Assembly (NCBI GenBank): GCA_964445135.1
Contig: CAYUJW010000004.1
Span: forward strand, 1 to 35,138
Direction: 5' to 3'
Length of the DNA: 35,138 nt
From: JACOTV01 sp964445135
GTDB lineage: Bacteria > Patescibacteriota > Microgenomatia > UBA1406 > GWC2-37-13
How positions within the stretch are numbered: position 1 is the first letter of the stretch; each line of letters starts with the position of its first letter. Below the pieces are notes generated by a model that saw only the letters and a list, made by a program, of their open reading frames with translations, was not told where the DNA came from and made no database searches. The position numbers and the translations under genes are program-made. Of this stretch, positions 17,283-25,535 are shown piece after piece.

Positions 17283-17831
17283 ATGACATTGACACTTGCT
17301 GGTGGTTGTTTCTGGTGCACTGAGGCGGTATTTAAGCGACTGCGCGGTGTGTCTGCTGTCGTGCCTGGATATACGGGGGGAAGTGTGCCAAACCCTACAT
17401 ATCAACAGGTATGTGAGGGTACAACGGGACATGCGGAAGCGATACAAATCACCTACGATCCCTCGATTATTGCACTCAATGTGTTGCTTGAAGTATTTTT
17501 CCAACTACATGATCCAACGAGCCTGAATCGGCAAGGGGCTGACACGGGGACGCAATATCGATCGGCTATTTTTTACCAGTCAGAGGAGGAGAAAGCCAGT
17601 GTTGAAACATTCATGAGTGAGTTAAATGCACGCGACACATATGCCGACCCGATTGTGACAACACTTGAACCGCTTGGTGAGTTTTACGAGGCGGATGAAT
17701 CGCACCGCGATTATTATGCCAGAAACAGCTCGCAAGGATACTGTCAGTATGTAATTGATCCAAAGATACAAAAACTTCTGAAGATGTATCGCCCACTGAT
17801 AAAGGAAGATTATGTGAGTCCGCGTTCATAA
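17283..17831 (+). CDS. msrA: Peptide-methionine (S)-S-oxide reductase
   Basis: 182 residues. MsrA reduces the S epimer of methionine sulfoxide in damaged proteins. The catalytic motif GGCFWCTEAVF places the nucleophile at Cys9. The family blocks GYTGGSVPNPTYQQVCEGTTGHAEAIQ, LHDPTSLNRQGADTGTQYRS and PLGEFYEADESHRDYYARN are present as expected. A resolving Cys could be the one in the C-terminal SSQGYCQYVI segment. No MsrB domain is fused. The stop codon overlaps the end of the convergent Nudix gene by 6 nt. A broken 5' copy lies at 9949 on the far side of the island. Confidence 0.97.
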   Translation: MTLTLAGGCFWCTEAVFKRLRGVSAVVPGYTGGSVPNPTYQQVCEGTTGHAEAIQITYDPSIIALNVLLEVFFQLHDPTSLNRQGADTGTQYRSAIFYQSEEEKASVETFMSELNARDTYADPIVTTLEPLGEFYEADESHRDYYARNSSQGYCQYVIDPKIQKLLKMYRPLIKEDYVSPRS

Positions 17832-18263
17832 CTCAACGGCACGTTGCATGATGTCATATGTCTCAGGAAATGAGTTTATGCTGCGCGCTTGCTCAAGAGT
17901 CACCCACTGATATTTTGAAGACTCATGATTCAGATTGATCTTAGCGTTTGGGTCACTTTTTCGACAAACGACGGCAATAAGCAGCCCATGCCAGTGTGAG
18001 CGAAGTGCGGAATATACTTTGGGGATAGTGGAAAGCGGGACAACCTCAATCCCAAGTTCTTCCTGTGCCTCACGGACTGCTGCTTCTTCAATAGTCTCCC
18101 CAACTTCAACACCTCCGCCTGGTAGCTGCCAAAAATCAGCGCCTTCAACGACACCGACATCATCTGGGTCTCGCTCTACTCGATCGGTCATAAGAAATTC
18201 GCCGTGCTCGTTGCGAAGCACGATGACCGCAACTGGCGTGATATGTTTGGCGCGCGTTTTCAT
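17826..18263 (-). CDS. Nudix hydrolase
   Basis: 145 residues. The Nudix box fits the GX5EX7REUXEEXGU pattern exactly: GGVEVGETIEEAAVREAQEE followed by LGI, at about residues 50-72. It binds Mg and hydrolyses a nucleoside-diphosphate-linked compound. An N-terminal strand (ITPVAVIVLRNEHGEFLMTDR) and WQLPGGG precede the box. The substrate cannot be predicted: MutT-like sanitation of oxidised nucleotides is possible, and the neighbouring msrA would fit an oxidative-damage theme, but this is weak evidence. It is convergent with msrA. Confidence 0.92.
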   Translation of the reverse strand: MKTRAKHITPVAVIVLRNEHGEFLMTDRVERDPDDVGVVEGADFWQLPGGGVEVGETIEEAAVREAQEELGIEVVPLSTIPKVYSALRSHWHGLLIAVVCRKSDPNAKINLNHESSKYQWVTLEQARSINSFPETYDIMQRAVEL

Positions 18264-18304
18264 ACTAAAGCAAAAGAATGTATTAACCCCCTACCAAATG
18301 AGTG

Positions 18305-18376
18305 TGATCCCAGCAGGAATCGAACCTACATCTAATCCTTAGAAGGGACTCGTTCTATCCGTTGAACTATGGGACC
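18305..18376 (-). tRNA. tRNA-Arg (anticodon UCU)
   Basis: 72-nt cloverleaf on the minus strand: acceptor GGTCCCA/TGGGATC, D arm GTTC/GAAC, anticodon loop CTTCTAA giving UCU, T arm GTAGG-TTCGATT-CCTGC, discriminator A, CCA not encoded. Confidence 0.95.
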
Positions 18377-18392
18377 AATTTGGCTTAAGTAC

Positions 18393-18398
18393 ATTATA
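18393..18398 (-). promoter_or_regulatory. -10 box of tRNA-Arg
   Basis: Perfect TATAAT on the minus strand, 16 nt before the tRNA 5' end. The -35 is weak. Confidence 0.5.
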
Positions 18399-18422
18399 CC
18401 TCATCAGGCTGGGCTATATCGG

Positions 18423-18452
18423 TTGCAATTAATCTGACGGCTGATATATGAT
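18423..18452 (+). promoter_or_regulatory. Promoter of the 552-aa exported protein
   Basis: TTGCAA (18423-18428), 18-nt spacer, TATGAT (18447-18452), ending 6 nt before the ATG at 18459. This predicts an essentially leaderless mRNA. Confidence 0.55.
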
Positions 18453-18458
18453 GAACGT

Positions 18459-20117
18459 ATGCAAGGCGAAATATCGGGTATGCAATATAATTTTCAAGAT
18501 TCATCGTATCTTCCCTCGGGAAACGCACGTCTTAAAAAAATCGTCATTGCCCTCGGAGTGATTGCGCTTATCTTGACAGTTGCCATCGCTCTATTTACGC
18601 TTCGCACAGCAGGTGATGCTGTCCCAACTGACCCAAATCAAGTAGCTCCAAATGCACAAGTTACCCCAACGGTGGAAGAGACGTTGATGAATACGCAAGA
18701 TCTGGATCGTCAAAAAGAATATATAAAAAAGAAATACGAGGAGCAAGGACAAACAGCACCCGTTGAATATCAATATAAGTTTCAGTATAAGCTTGATCCA
18801 GCGCTTCAAAGCAGCAATTTTTCAATCGTGAAGCCGGCGTATGCAGCCAATGAATGTAATATAAATACGGCACCGTTGGCCATGAATATGTACATTCTTG
18901 ATTCACGCCTCAGTAAGGGCCAAGCAAAGGATGTTGCGGACTTATTTACCATGGAGGGCGAGCCACAAACGCTCTCCTCAGGAACAGCATTTCCCTTGTA
19001 TTTTTACCATGATCCAACGGCCGGATCATTCCTATCTGTTCTTTCAGGGTCAGGCGCATATATGTTTAATGCACCAATTGTGTCAGGTGCCGCAGCAGAC
19101 GCGGCTGCCGTCAAACGCAACGCAGATCTGGCCATGAATGACTACGTATACAGCATTGCATACAATGACCCAATTGATTTTAAGCTTCAATCAACTGCCA
19201 AGCGAGGCGCGCAGACGGTATTTACGTATACGAAAAAATGGGGAGATATCCCACTCATTGATCAAAGCTCAATTGTTGATGCGCAGGCCGGGTCTTTGTG
19301 CACTATCCCCGAGTCAAAAATCTCAAATTATACTGAGGTGGCAGTTGCCGAAGACGCCCGTCTTGCCAAAGTGAACTATCAACATCGTACTGTCAAAAGC
19401 ATTACTCAGATGACGCGAATCAAGCTTTCAGAGGCTTTGAAGGAGTTTGAAGCGGGCCCGCCTCTTGATCCTATTGTGTCGCCACCTGGAAAAGTGATAA
19501 CCGGAACCGTAACGATCACCGATGCAGTTGTTGTGTACTACGACTATGGAATCGAAATCCCACAGCATGCCTATATTCCCTTTTACCTAACTCGAGGAAC
19601 AGTCAAAGCAACCGATGGCACAAACGTAACGGTGCACACCTTGTACCCGGCAATGACCAAATACGCTATGTCGCAGGCCGGAATTGTGGCCGCTCGAATT
19701 CGAACAAATGATGCGGCAGCAGTTGGGTCAAAAGCATCACAACAACAAGGTACATTTGGCATACAGGCGCTTGAGCCAACAGACTCACCACGCTCAGGTA
19801 AGCTCACGCCGGCCGGTGGCTGCCCAGCCCAGAGGATCGATTATTCTCAGCTGAGTTGTTTGGACGCGGCAGGATACTCAATATGTCGCGCTGCCTCCAT
19901 TGTTACTTCGTCAAATCCCGATCCGCTGGAAGTATGCCAAAGTGGCACATGTCAAGGAAAATCAGGTGTTGTTGAATATGCCGCCGGAAGTAATCCTTGT
20001 CAGATGTTTCTGCAGCAAAGCGGCATCGCCGCCCCTGCCGATGGAATACCGATTCGCAACTCACCTCCTCGCGAGCCAGGGCGTGCAACGTGCTTCTTTA
20101 ACGCCTGCCCTTCTTAA
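18459..20117 (+). CDS. Membrane-anchored, exported, Cys-rich protein of unknown function
   Basis: 552 residues; family not recognised. A short cytoplasmic N terminus ending in a basic stretch (ARLKK) precedes one membrane helix (IVIALGVIALILTVAIALFTL, ~28-48), then a long Ala/Thr/Ser-rich outer part with a charged, possibly coiled segment (DLDRQKEYIKKKYEEQG) near residue 82. The last ~110 residues contain about ten Cys (CPAQ, SCLD, SICR, EVCQSGTCQG, NPCQ, TCFFNACPS), which suggests disulfide-bonded extracellular structure. No enzymatic motif is visible. It stands alone between two tRNA genes with its own promoter. It could be a surface or pilus-like envelope protein. An inner ATG at codon 8 is possible, but promoter spacing favours 18459. 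Confidence 0.85.
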   Translation: MQGEISGMQYNFQDSSYLPSGNARLKKIVIALGVIALILTVAIALFTLRTAGDAVPTDPNQVAPNAQVTPTVEETLMNTQDLDRQKEYIKKKYEEQGQTAPVEYQYKFQYKLDPALQSSNFSIVKPAYAANECNINTAPLAMNMYILDSRLSKGQAKDVADLFTMEGEPQTLSSGTAFPLYFYHDPTAGSFLSVLSGSGAYMFNAPIVSGAAADAAAVKRNADLAMNDYVYSIAYNDPIDFKLQSTAKRGAQTVFTYTKKWGDIPLIDQSSIVDAQAGSLCTIPESKISNYTEVAVAEDARLAKVNYQHRTVKSITQMTRIKLSEALKEFEAGPPLDPIVSPPGKVITGTVTITDAVVVYYDYGIEIPQHAYIPFYLTRGTVKATDGTNVTVHTLYPAMTKYAMSQAGIVAARIRTNDAAAVGSKASQQQGTFGIQALEPTDSPRSGKLTPAGGCPAQRIDYSQLSCLDAAGYSICRAASIVTSSNPDPLEVCQSGTCQGKSGVVEYAAGSNPCQMFLQQSGIAAPADGIPIRNSPPREPGRATCFFNACPS

Positions 20118-20186
20118 GCAGCTTAGGCTGTGAGTACACATCAAGTCGTAAATAGTAAATAACAAGTGGTAAGTGGGATAAAATGG

Positions 20187-20204
20187 CTCCTTTTTCAAAA
20201 GGAG
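20187..20204. terminator. Hairpin between the exported protein and tRNA-Thr
   Basis: Perfect inverted repeat CTCCTTTT-TC-AAAAGGAG, ~70 nt after the 552-aa gene and downstream of the minus-strand tRNA-Thr, so it could serve both. There is no long U tract after it. Confidence 0.45.
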
Positions 20205-20271
20205 TAAGGTGACGGGATGTGAGGTAGATTTAATTCGTCTGAAATTCTGTTTGATCACCCTGCGGGTTGTG

Positions 20272-20342
20272 AGCCCCTTCGGAGAATCGAACTCCGATCG
20301 ACGGTTTACAAAACCGCTGCTCTGCCATTGAGCTAAAGGGGC
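20272..20342 (-). tRNA. tRNA-Thr (anticodon UGU)
   Basis: 71-nt cloverleaf on the minus strand: acceptor GCCCCTT/AAGGGGC, D arm GCTC/GAGC, anticodon loop TTTGTAA giving UGU, T arm CGGAG-TTCGATT-CTCCG, discriminator U, CCA not encoded. Confidence 0.95.
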
Positions 20343-20391
20343 AAAAACGCCTTGGCGCGTAATTGCCAAATAACAATAATCAAATAGACAT

Positions 20392-20414
20392 TTTACTCAA
20401 AATGTTTGAGTAAA
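20392..20414. other. Perfect 10-bp inverted repeat between two tRNA genes
   Basis: TTTACTCAAA (20392-20401), ATG loop, TTTGAGTAAA (20405-20414). It lies 58 nt past the 3' end of the minus-strand tRNA-Leu(UAA) and 50 nt upstream of tRNA-Thr. It could be a terminator, processing stem or protein-binding site. Low GC makes a classic terminator uncertain. Confidence 0.4.
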
Positions 20415-20471
20415 TCACACCACTATTTTGAACAATTGTTTTTTGCAATTTGATGCTTGCGATATTCGTTG

Positions 20472-20555
20472 TGCCGCGGGAGGGGGTCGAACCCTCATGG
20501 TGTTGCCACCACAGGATTTTAAGTCCTGCGCGTATGCCAGTTCCGCCACCACGGC
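20472..20555 (-). tRNA. tRNA-Leu (anticodon UAA)
   Basis: 84-nt class II tRNA on the minus strand: acceptor GCCGTGG/CCGCGGC (one U-G), anticodon stem CAGGA/TCCTG with loop CTTAAAA giving UAA, variable arm GGTGGCAACACC, T arm GAGGG-TTCGACC-CCCTC, discriminator A, CCA not encoded. Confidence 0.96.
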
Positions 20556-20566
20556 TTTTTACCTAT

Positions 20567-20590
20567 CAATGATACGGGCGATCGTGTCAA
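20567..20590 (-). promoter_or_regulatory. Possible promoter of tRNA-Leu(UAA)
   Basis: A perfect TTGACA (20590-20585, minus strand) with a weak GATAGG-like -10 about 17 nt downstream. Transcription would start very near the tRNA 5' end. Confidence 0.35.
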
Positions 20591-20631
20591 ATCGATCTAT
20601 TCATGACACATCTACCCTATTGATAAGTTTA

Positions 20632-22002
20632 TTATATCAATGATTTGCGCTTGATCGTATACGAATGTGGGTAATAGAGAAAGACGGCAGGAACCTCATC
20701 AACCATGACTCGCTGAAACTGAAAGTAAATTTTTTGTCGCTCTTGGCGGCTTGCGGTATTTCGACCATCTTCGAGAATCTTGTCAATTTTTACATTTTTA
20801 AAATGCGAAATGTTATTTTGTTGGGATTGACTTGAATGCCAAAACGCATATTGGTCAGGGTCTGAGGGTAATTGGAGGTATGCAAGGAGCACGTCATATT
20901 CAGGGAGTGCGGTGGCACTATTAAAGCTGACTTCGCTTGAGACCCCAACTTGCTCCAAATTTCCCCGAAGCGTTGTTGCCACTTCGTCGATATCAAAATA
21001 GGTAAGAATACGAAGCGATGCTGAATCTGATGACAGCGGACTTTTTTGTATGACCTTCTTTGCCTCATCTGGATCATATTGGATCTTCTTCAGGCCAGTG
21101 TTATATGCCCAAGAAACAGGCGAAATAGGGCTGTTTGCCGGTTCTCCATACGACATGAGGTTTTGTCGATCAATGGCCTGTGCAATTGCCTGGCGCACTT
21201 CTTTTTCGGCAAGCGCCTCATTAGTGGTGTTGAAAAATAATGTCATCACAACTGAATAATCAGTACTCTGCACAACGTCCGTATTTTTCCATGATTTCAT
21301 TTGGGCAGCAACGGCTGGATCGATAATCTTCATTTCGCGTATTTCACCTTTCTTATATGCGGTAATAAGCTCAGTTTCTGTGTCGTAAAAGTGATAGATG
21401 TATGTTGCTTGGCCTTCTTCCGTTGGGACAAGGGTGATATTGCTCACATAGCCGCGATCTGATTTGAGTTTAGACACTTTGTATCGCCCAAGTACGCCGT
21501 GAACCTGCTGGTAAAAGAGTGGACGGGATAGATATGTCAAAAATATGGGGAGCGGCTTTTCAAGGATGATATCGAGGGTGTAGTCATCAATTATTTCAGT
21601 TTTAACGTTCTTAAACGATAACGTAATGCTTTGAGCGGTAAATGCATCGCCGTTATCCCAAAACAAGCCTTTCTTGAGGTGTATACGAAATCTTTTGCCC
21701 GATTCCTTGATTTCCCATGACTCGGCGGCCGCTGGCTTTACTACCCCATTTTCATCAACATACACAAAGCCCGATGAGATTTTTTGCTCTACTTCAAGAG
21801 GAAGTCTCTGACCTGAATAGTGTCCAACAATCCCAACAATATTTTTTTTGGGGAAAAAAAGTGCGTCGAGGTAGCTTGAGAATGATACGAGAACAAAGAT
21901 AATAAAGAAGCTGACGAAAGATGAAATGAGCATCATCTTGGAATGCTTTTTGATGTACTCTTGCGTGAGCCACCAGTAGTAGCGAAGTGATTTGCTCTTC
22001 AT
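20632..22002 (-). CDS. Membrane-anchored family 5 solute-binding protein (DppA/OppA-like)
   Basis: 456 residues, shorter than the usual ~520-600. A cytoplasmic N terminus and one membrane helix (MLISSFVSFFIIFVLVSFSS, ~24-43) replace a cleaved signal or lipobox. The binding-protein fold follows: VKPAAAESWEIKESGKRFRI, HLKKGLFWDNGDAFTAQSI (the family KGVxWxDGxPxTAxD region), EVRQAIAQAIDRQNLM (the RxAIxxAIDR motif), and a C-terminal AVFLYYPHSYTIKRKSL. Family members bind peptides or other small solutes for ABC importers. No permease or ATPase gene is nearby, so it may serve a transporter encoded elsewhere or work as a sensor. It is the last gene in the minus-strand run, 90 nt after secG across a GC-rich spacer. 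Confidence 0.88.
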   Translation of the reverse strand: MKSKSLRYYWWLTQEYIKKHSKMMLISSFVSFFIIFVLVSFSSYLDALFFPKKNIVGIVGHYSGQRLPLEVEQKISSGFVYVDENGVVKPAAAESWEIKESGKRFRIHLKKGLFWDNGDAFTAQSITLSFKNVKTEIIDDYTLDIILEKPLPIFLTYLSRPLFYQQVHGVLGRYKVSKLKSDRGYVSNITLVPTEEGQATYIYHFYDTETELITAYKKGEIREMKIIDPAVAAQMKSWKNTDVVQSTDYSVVMTLFFNTTNEALAEKEVRQAIAQAIDRQNLMSYGEPANSPISPVSWAYNTGLKKIQYDPDEAKKVIQKSPLSSDSASLRILTYFDIDEVATTLRGNLEQVGVSSEVSFNSATALPEYDVLLAYLQLPSDPDQYAFWHSSQSQQNNISHFKNVKIDKILEDGRNTASRQERQKIYFQFQRVMVDEVPAVFLYYPHSYTIKRKSLI

Positions 22003-22043
22003 AAACGGTGCAAATGAATGCTCAAATATTGGCGTTCGTGACC

Positions 22044-22090
22044 GCCGCCTGCGGCAGCCCTAGCCCCCTCCGGCGCCCCTCTTCGGACCC
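22044..22090 (-). other. GC-rich spacer with hairpin and possible G-quadruplex
   Basis: In an AT-leaning neighbourhood this spacer is strikingly G-rich on the minus strand. Four G runs (22090-22088, 22079-22076, 22068-22064, 22060-22058) are separated by 8-, 7- and 3-nt loops, followed by the inverted repeat GCCGC-CT-GCGGC (22044-22055). It lies between the secG stop and the solute-binding-protein start. It could be a dispersed intergenic repeat or a transcriptional/translational control element. Confidence 0.4.
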
Positions 22091-22092
22091 GA

Positions 22093-22311
22093 TTATATAA
22101 CGATAAAATTAACAAGAGACAAGAGAAGAAAAATCCCAATCAGAACGGCAGTTGCTCGAATGGTTATTTTTTCTAAGCCTCGTCGTGTTTGAAAGCCTTC
22201 TCCCCCACCGCCCCACGCACTCCCGAGGCCAGCTCCGCGTCCTTGAAGAAGGATGAGTGCGGTGATGACAATTGACACGATGATTGTTGCGATAAGTAGG
22301 GTCGTTTGCAT
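22093..22311 (-). CDS. secG: Protein-export membrane protein SecG
   Basis: 72 residues, the usual size. SecG is the small accessory subunit of the SecYEG translocon. Two membrane helices (LLIATIIVSIVITALILLQ, ~4-22, and AVLIGIFLLLSLVNFIVI at the C terminus) flank the conserved cytosolic loop GRGAGLGSAWGGGGEGFQTRRG, whose Gly-rich and TRRG parts are family signatures. It has its own -10 (TATAAT, 7 nt before the ATG), 23 nt after the uvrC stop. Confidence 0.93.
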   Translation of the reverse strand: MQTTLLIATIIVSIVITALILLQGRGAGLGSAWGGGGEGFQTRRGLEKITIRATAVLIGIFLLLSLVNFIVI

Positions 22312-22318
22312 GGGTTAT

Positions 22319-22324
22319 ATTATA
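22319..22324 (-). promoter_or_regulatory. -10 box of secG
   Basis: Perfect TATAAT on the minus strand, ending 7 nt before the secG ATG. There is no ribosome binding site, which points to a near-leaderless transcript. Confidence 0.5.
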
Positions 22325-22334
22325 GCAGATTGTA

Positions 22335-23624
22335 TTATTTGGATTGAAATGCCCCTTTTGTACGAAGCTGAACATGGTACTTTTTTGCAAACCGATGAGC
22401 TTCATCACGCATATGTTGAATAATATGAAAGCCAATGTTGTGAAGGCGCGGACGGATAGTTGTCATTGTCTCATCGCCGACGACCAAGCGATCAGGGCGC
22501 TTGGCAATGCCAATAATCGGGAACGGTTGCGGACCAAGCAAGGCAAGCGCCTTGAGAATCACACGCAGCTGTGGTTTGCCTCCATCAAGCACCATGAGGT
22601 CAGGGAGTGGCCATTTTTGATTCATTCGACGCTCGATGACTTCGGCCATCATGTCAAAATCAGAAAGTGTTTTGGGGTGTTTGATTTTAAACTTGCGATA
22701 TTCGCCCTTGTGCATCTGGCCGTCTGTAAACACAACCATTGAAGCAGTTGCTTCACGCTGGCTCAGATTGCTCACATCATAGCACTCAATACGATGAAGC
22801 GAAGTAAGTTGCGGAATATAGGGCTTGAGCAGCTTCGTCAACTCGGCAATTGCCAAATCTGATTGATTATAAATATCGCTCGATTCCGTTGAAATATGAT
22901 GTGTGAGCATTCGCTCTAAGGCAAACACTCGATCACGGATTATCTTCGCCTGCTCATATTCACCATGATCAGCATGTTCCCTCATCATCTTGTACTGAGA
23001 CTCAATGACATTTGTCGACTTGCCTTGTAGAGTCTTGATAAGATTCTTAATATTTTTTTGATACAGCGCTTTTTCTTCATCGGTATGTATGGTGCTTGGA
23101 CAAGGGTTGCAGAGTCCAAGCTTTGCGTAAAAACAGGCGCTCGTGGTAACTCTCTTTTGCATACAAAAAGGAAATACTCGACGCACCATTTTTAGTATTT
23201 GTTCAGCTGCATATTGTGAAGGAAATGGGCCAAAGTAGATTGATCCTTTCTTCTTTTCACGACGTACTATGCTTACCTTGGGAAATTCTTCACTTTTGGT
23301 GATTTTTATATACAGATAGCTTTTATCATCGCGCCACCGAACGTTGTATTTTGGGAGATGTTTCTGTATGAGGTTGGACTCCAACAAGAGCGCATTGAGT
23401 TCTGAGTCGGTTTGAAGAATGTGTAAGGTGTCTGCGCCATCTACGTATGCTCGTTCTTTTTCATTTGTTAAGGCGTTTTGCGTATGGGAGCGAAGACGTG
23501 CGCGGATATTGACCGACTTTCCAATATAAATTGGAGTCCCCTTTTGCATATACATATATACCCCAGCCACTTCCTCAAGGGTTGCTATGGTGTCTTGGCG
23601 ATTCGGGACAATGAGCGTATTCAT
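22335..23624 (-). CDS. uvrC: UvrABC excinuclease subunit C, short form without HhH domain
   Basis: 429 residues against ~610 in E. coli. UvrC makes both incisions around UvrB-marked lesions. The N-terminal GIY-YIG nuclease (GVYMYMQKGTPIYIGKSVNI, ~21-40), the Cys cluster region, the UVR motif that contacts UvrB (YKMMREHADHGEYEQAKIIRD) and the RNase H-like nuclease are present, with D283 in IECYDVSNLS and D347 in LDGGKPQLR. The protein stops right after the HIIQHMRDEAHRFAKKYHVQLR segment, so the C-terminal tandem helix-hairpin-helix DNA-binding region is missing. The start overlaps the stop of the transglutaminase-like gene (ATGA). It is probably active, with altered DNA binding. Confidence 0.94.
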   Translation of the reverse strand: MNTLIVPNRQDTIATLEEVAGVYMYMQKGTPIYIGKSVNIRARLRSHTQNALTNEKERAYVDGADTLHILQTDSELNALLLESNLIQKHLPKYNVRWRDDKSYLYIKITKSEEFPKVSIVRREKKKGSIYFGPFPSQYAAEQILKMVRRVFPFCMQKRVTTSACFYAKLGLCNPCPSTIHTDEEKALYQKNIKNLIKTLQGKSTNVIESQYKMMREHADHGEYEQAKIIRDRVFALERMLTHHISTESSDIYNQSDLAIAELTKLLKPYIPQLTSLHRIECYDVSNLSQREATASMVVFTDGQMHKGEYRKFKIKHPKTLSDFDMMAEVIERRMNQKWPLPDLMVLDGGKPQLRVILKALALLGPQPFPIIGIAKRPDRLVVGDETMTTIRPRLHNIGFHIIQHMRDEAHRFAKKYHVQLRTKGAFQSK

Positions 23625-25522
23625 AGTGGGCGAATAAGAGAATTATTCTCGGAACTTTGCTGAGTTGGGAATTTAGGAGGATTGGTGCGACGCTTTCTCA
23701 ATAGGTAAAACAAAAGCGATATGGCAGTCAGGCCACCGATCGCAAGTGCCGCGTAGATTGCCGCTGATTTGAGATACGGATCAATAGTCACTTCTTGCTG
23801 CATGGTAGCTGTGGCTGCAGTCGCGCGGATTACTCCTTTTTGAGAAGTGAATGCCTGAGCTTGATCGCTCGCATAATAGTCAAAAGGAACCATCACCGTT
23901 TGAAATGGAGCAAGTTGTGATATGGTTTTTTGACTATTGGTAACGACCATATTCTCCGCCTCAATACTCACGGGAATATCATACGCATATGAATTGCCTT
24001 GGTTTGTGACGGCCACATGTCCGCTATATCTGCCTCGATTATGAATGGTTGACTGAATATTCGGCTCTGCAAACGAAACATCAATTGTTGGTTGCAATAA
24101 TTTGGCTGTGGCTTCAACGGTCACATCTTGTGTGTCTCCAACCTTATACATCCCGGCCGGAACCGGATAATCATCCTCTTTTCCATGAATTACAAATGCA
24201 ATATGATTCAAGTCAAATGATGAAAAGTAATCGATGCCAGAGGTATTTTCCCATGTTGGATCAACCTGTTCCCAGCGCTTTGCCTCATCGTTCCAATATT
24301 CTGGCCACGCATGGAGAATATCACCCTCCAAGGAAAGAGGGCGAAGCTGCTCATCTTGTGAAAAACCATAGCCTTCAATTTCGCGCGCCGCGACGCCAAG
24401 CGAGCGATTCAAGCTAATAAACACATCGGTGAATTCGGCACACACGGCGAGTGTTGGATTTTTCATAGCGGCACTTGCCCCGAGTCTGCGTGCTGTAGAT
24501 TGTTTTATTCGGTCATAATTGTAAGTAAACGTATCAACCACTGAGTCGTAAATGGCGCGTGGTGAATCAAGTGTGCCAGATGATTGGAGATCCCAATACT
24601 TTGTGGATTTAAGCAGATGTGCTCGCTGCGATTCGATTGCCTTCCGCGAACGAATCACTTCATCTTCACGGGGCGAGACATATACATGCGCCTGAGCGGT
24701 AAAGGTGATTTTTTGTGATTGTCGCGGATTCAGTCGATATCTTCCCAGATAATTTCCATCCTCGTCAATGGTAATTGACTCAGGGCGCGGATTGATATCC
24801 TTTACCAAAACCTCTTGATATGTCGTATTTGGCGGGAACGCAATATCGGTCACAACGGGTACCACTCGATCATTTTTTATGTGATAAGTGAGGGACATCT
24901 CATACGCTTGTACGGTTCCAAATACCGCAATAATGGTTTTTTCTGTAGGATTGGACCAGGTGATGGTGTTTTGCGCAATACTTGTTGGTTTGGGCTTTGC
25001 AATTGAAAGCTTCTTGTCGTTGTCGGGTAGGTGTACACGAATACTATAATCACCCTCAGGGTCAGTTTTTTGCATGGTCGGCAACAACACTTCCCACACG
25101 TTTCCATTTATCTGAAATAAATTATGCTGATCAAATGTCAGATACAAGTGGTTTGATTTTCCAACGCCCACTGCTGGCTCATTAAACTTCATCGTCAAGG
25201 TGTTTGCGCCACCTTCTGATTGTTTTTGTTCAACCTCGATTGCTCCATGGTCATCACGCGCTTTAATCTGTGACATTTGAAATGATTCGGGAAATGCCAC
25301 AGAATACTTGTCTATATATACATCTTCTTGCTTGTTTGTGACGGTGGTCGTCAGGGTAACGCTGCTTTTTATTGCGCCATTTTCTTGTCCCAAGTAATAG
25401 TCGACTGCGTAATCTGTACGAAAGCTCTCATCAGCATGAACAGGCGAAAAAATCGGACTCATGAGCCAGAGAAAGACAAGAACCGCGTTAAGAGCAAGGG
25501 AAAAGATGCGCGTATGAGTCAT
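23621..25522 (-). CDS. Exported transglutaminase-like protein with C-terminal membrane anchor
   Basis: 633 residues from the ATG at 25522. N-terminal hydrophobic signal (FSLALNAVLVFLWLMSPIFS), two beta-rich outer regions, and a transglutaminase-like core with a complete Cys-His-Asp triad: C361 in LAVCAEFTDVFISLNRSLGV, H404 in ILHAWPEYW, D421 in WEQVDPTW. A second beta domain is followed by a membrane helix near residue 593 (AAIYAALAIGGLTAISLLFYLL) and a basic cytoplasmic tail (RKRRTNPP). The fold is shared by cysteine proteases and cross-linking enzymes acting outside the cell; substrate unknown. An upstream ATG at 25537 overlaps the TATAAT box (TATAATG), so it would lie outside the transcript. 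The end overlaps the uvrC start, so the two are coupled. Confidence 0.9.
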   Translation of the reverse strand: MTHTRIFSLALNAVLVFLWLMSPIFSPVHADESFRTDYAVDYYLGQENGAIKSSVTLTTTVTNKQEDVYIDKYSVAFPESFQMSQIKARDDHGAIEVEQKQSEGGANTLTMKFNEPAVGVGKSNHLYLTFDQHNLFQINGNVWEVLLPTMQKTDPEGDYSIRVHLPDNDKKLSIAKPKPTSIAQNTITWSNPTEKTIIAVFGTVQAYEMSLTYHIKNDRVVPVVTDIAFPPNTTYQEVLVKDINPRPESITIDEDGNYLGRYRLNPRQSQKITFTAQAHVYVSPREDEVIRSRKAIESQRAHLLKSTKYWDLQSSGTLDSPRAIYDSVVDTFTYNYDRIKQSTARRLGASAAMKNPTLAVCAEFTDVFISLNRSLGVAAREIEGYGFSQDEQLRPLSLEGDILHAWPEYWNDEAKRWEQVDPTWENTSGIDYFSSFDLNHIAFVIHGKEDDYPVPAGMYKVGDTQDVTVEATAKLLQPTIDVSFAEPNIQSTIHNRGRYSGHVAVTNQGNSYAYDIPVSIEAENMVVTNSQKTISQLAPFQTVMVPFDYYASDQAQAFTSQKGVIRATAATATMQQEVTIDPYLKSAAIYAALAIGGLTAISLLFYLLRKRRTNPPKFPTQQSSENNSLIRPL

Positions 25523-25535
25523 ATATGTTGCATTC

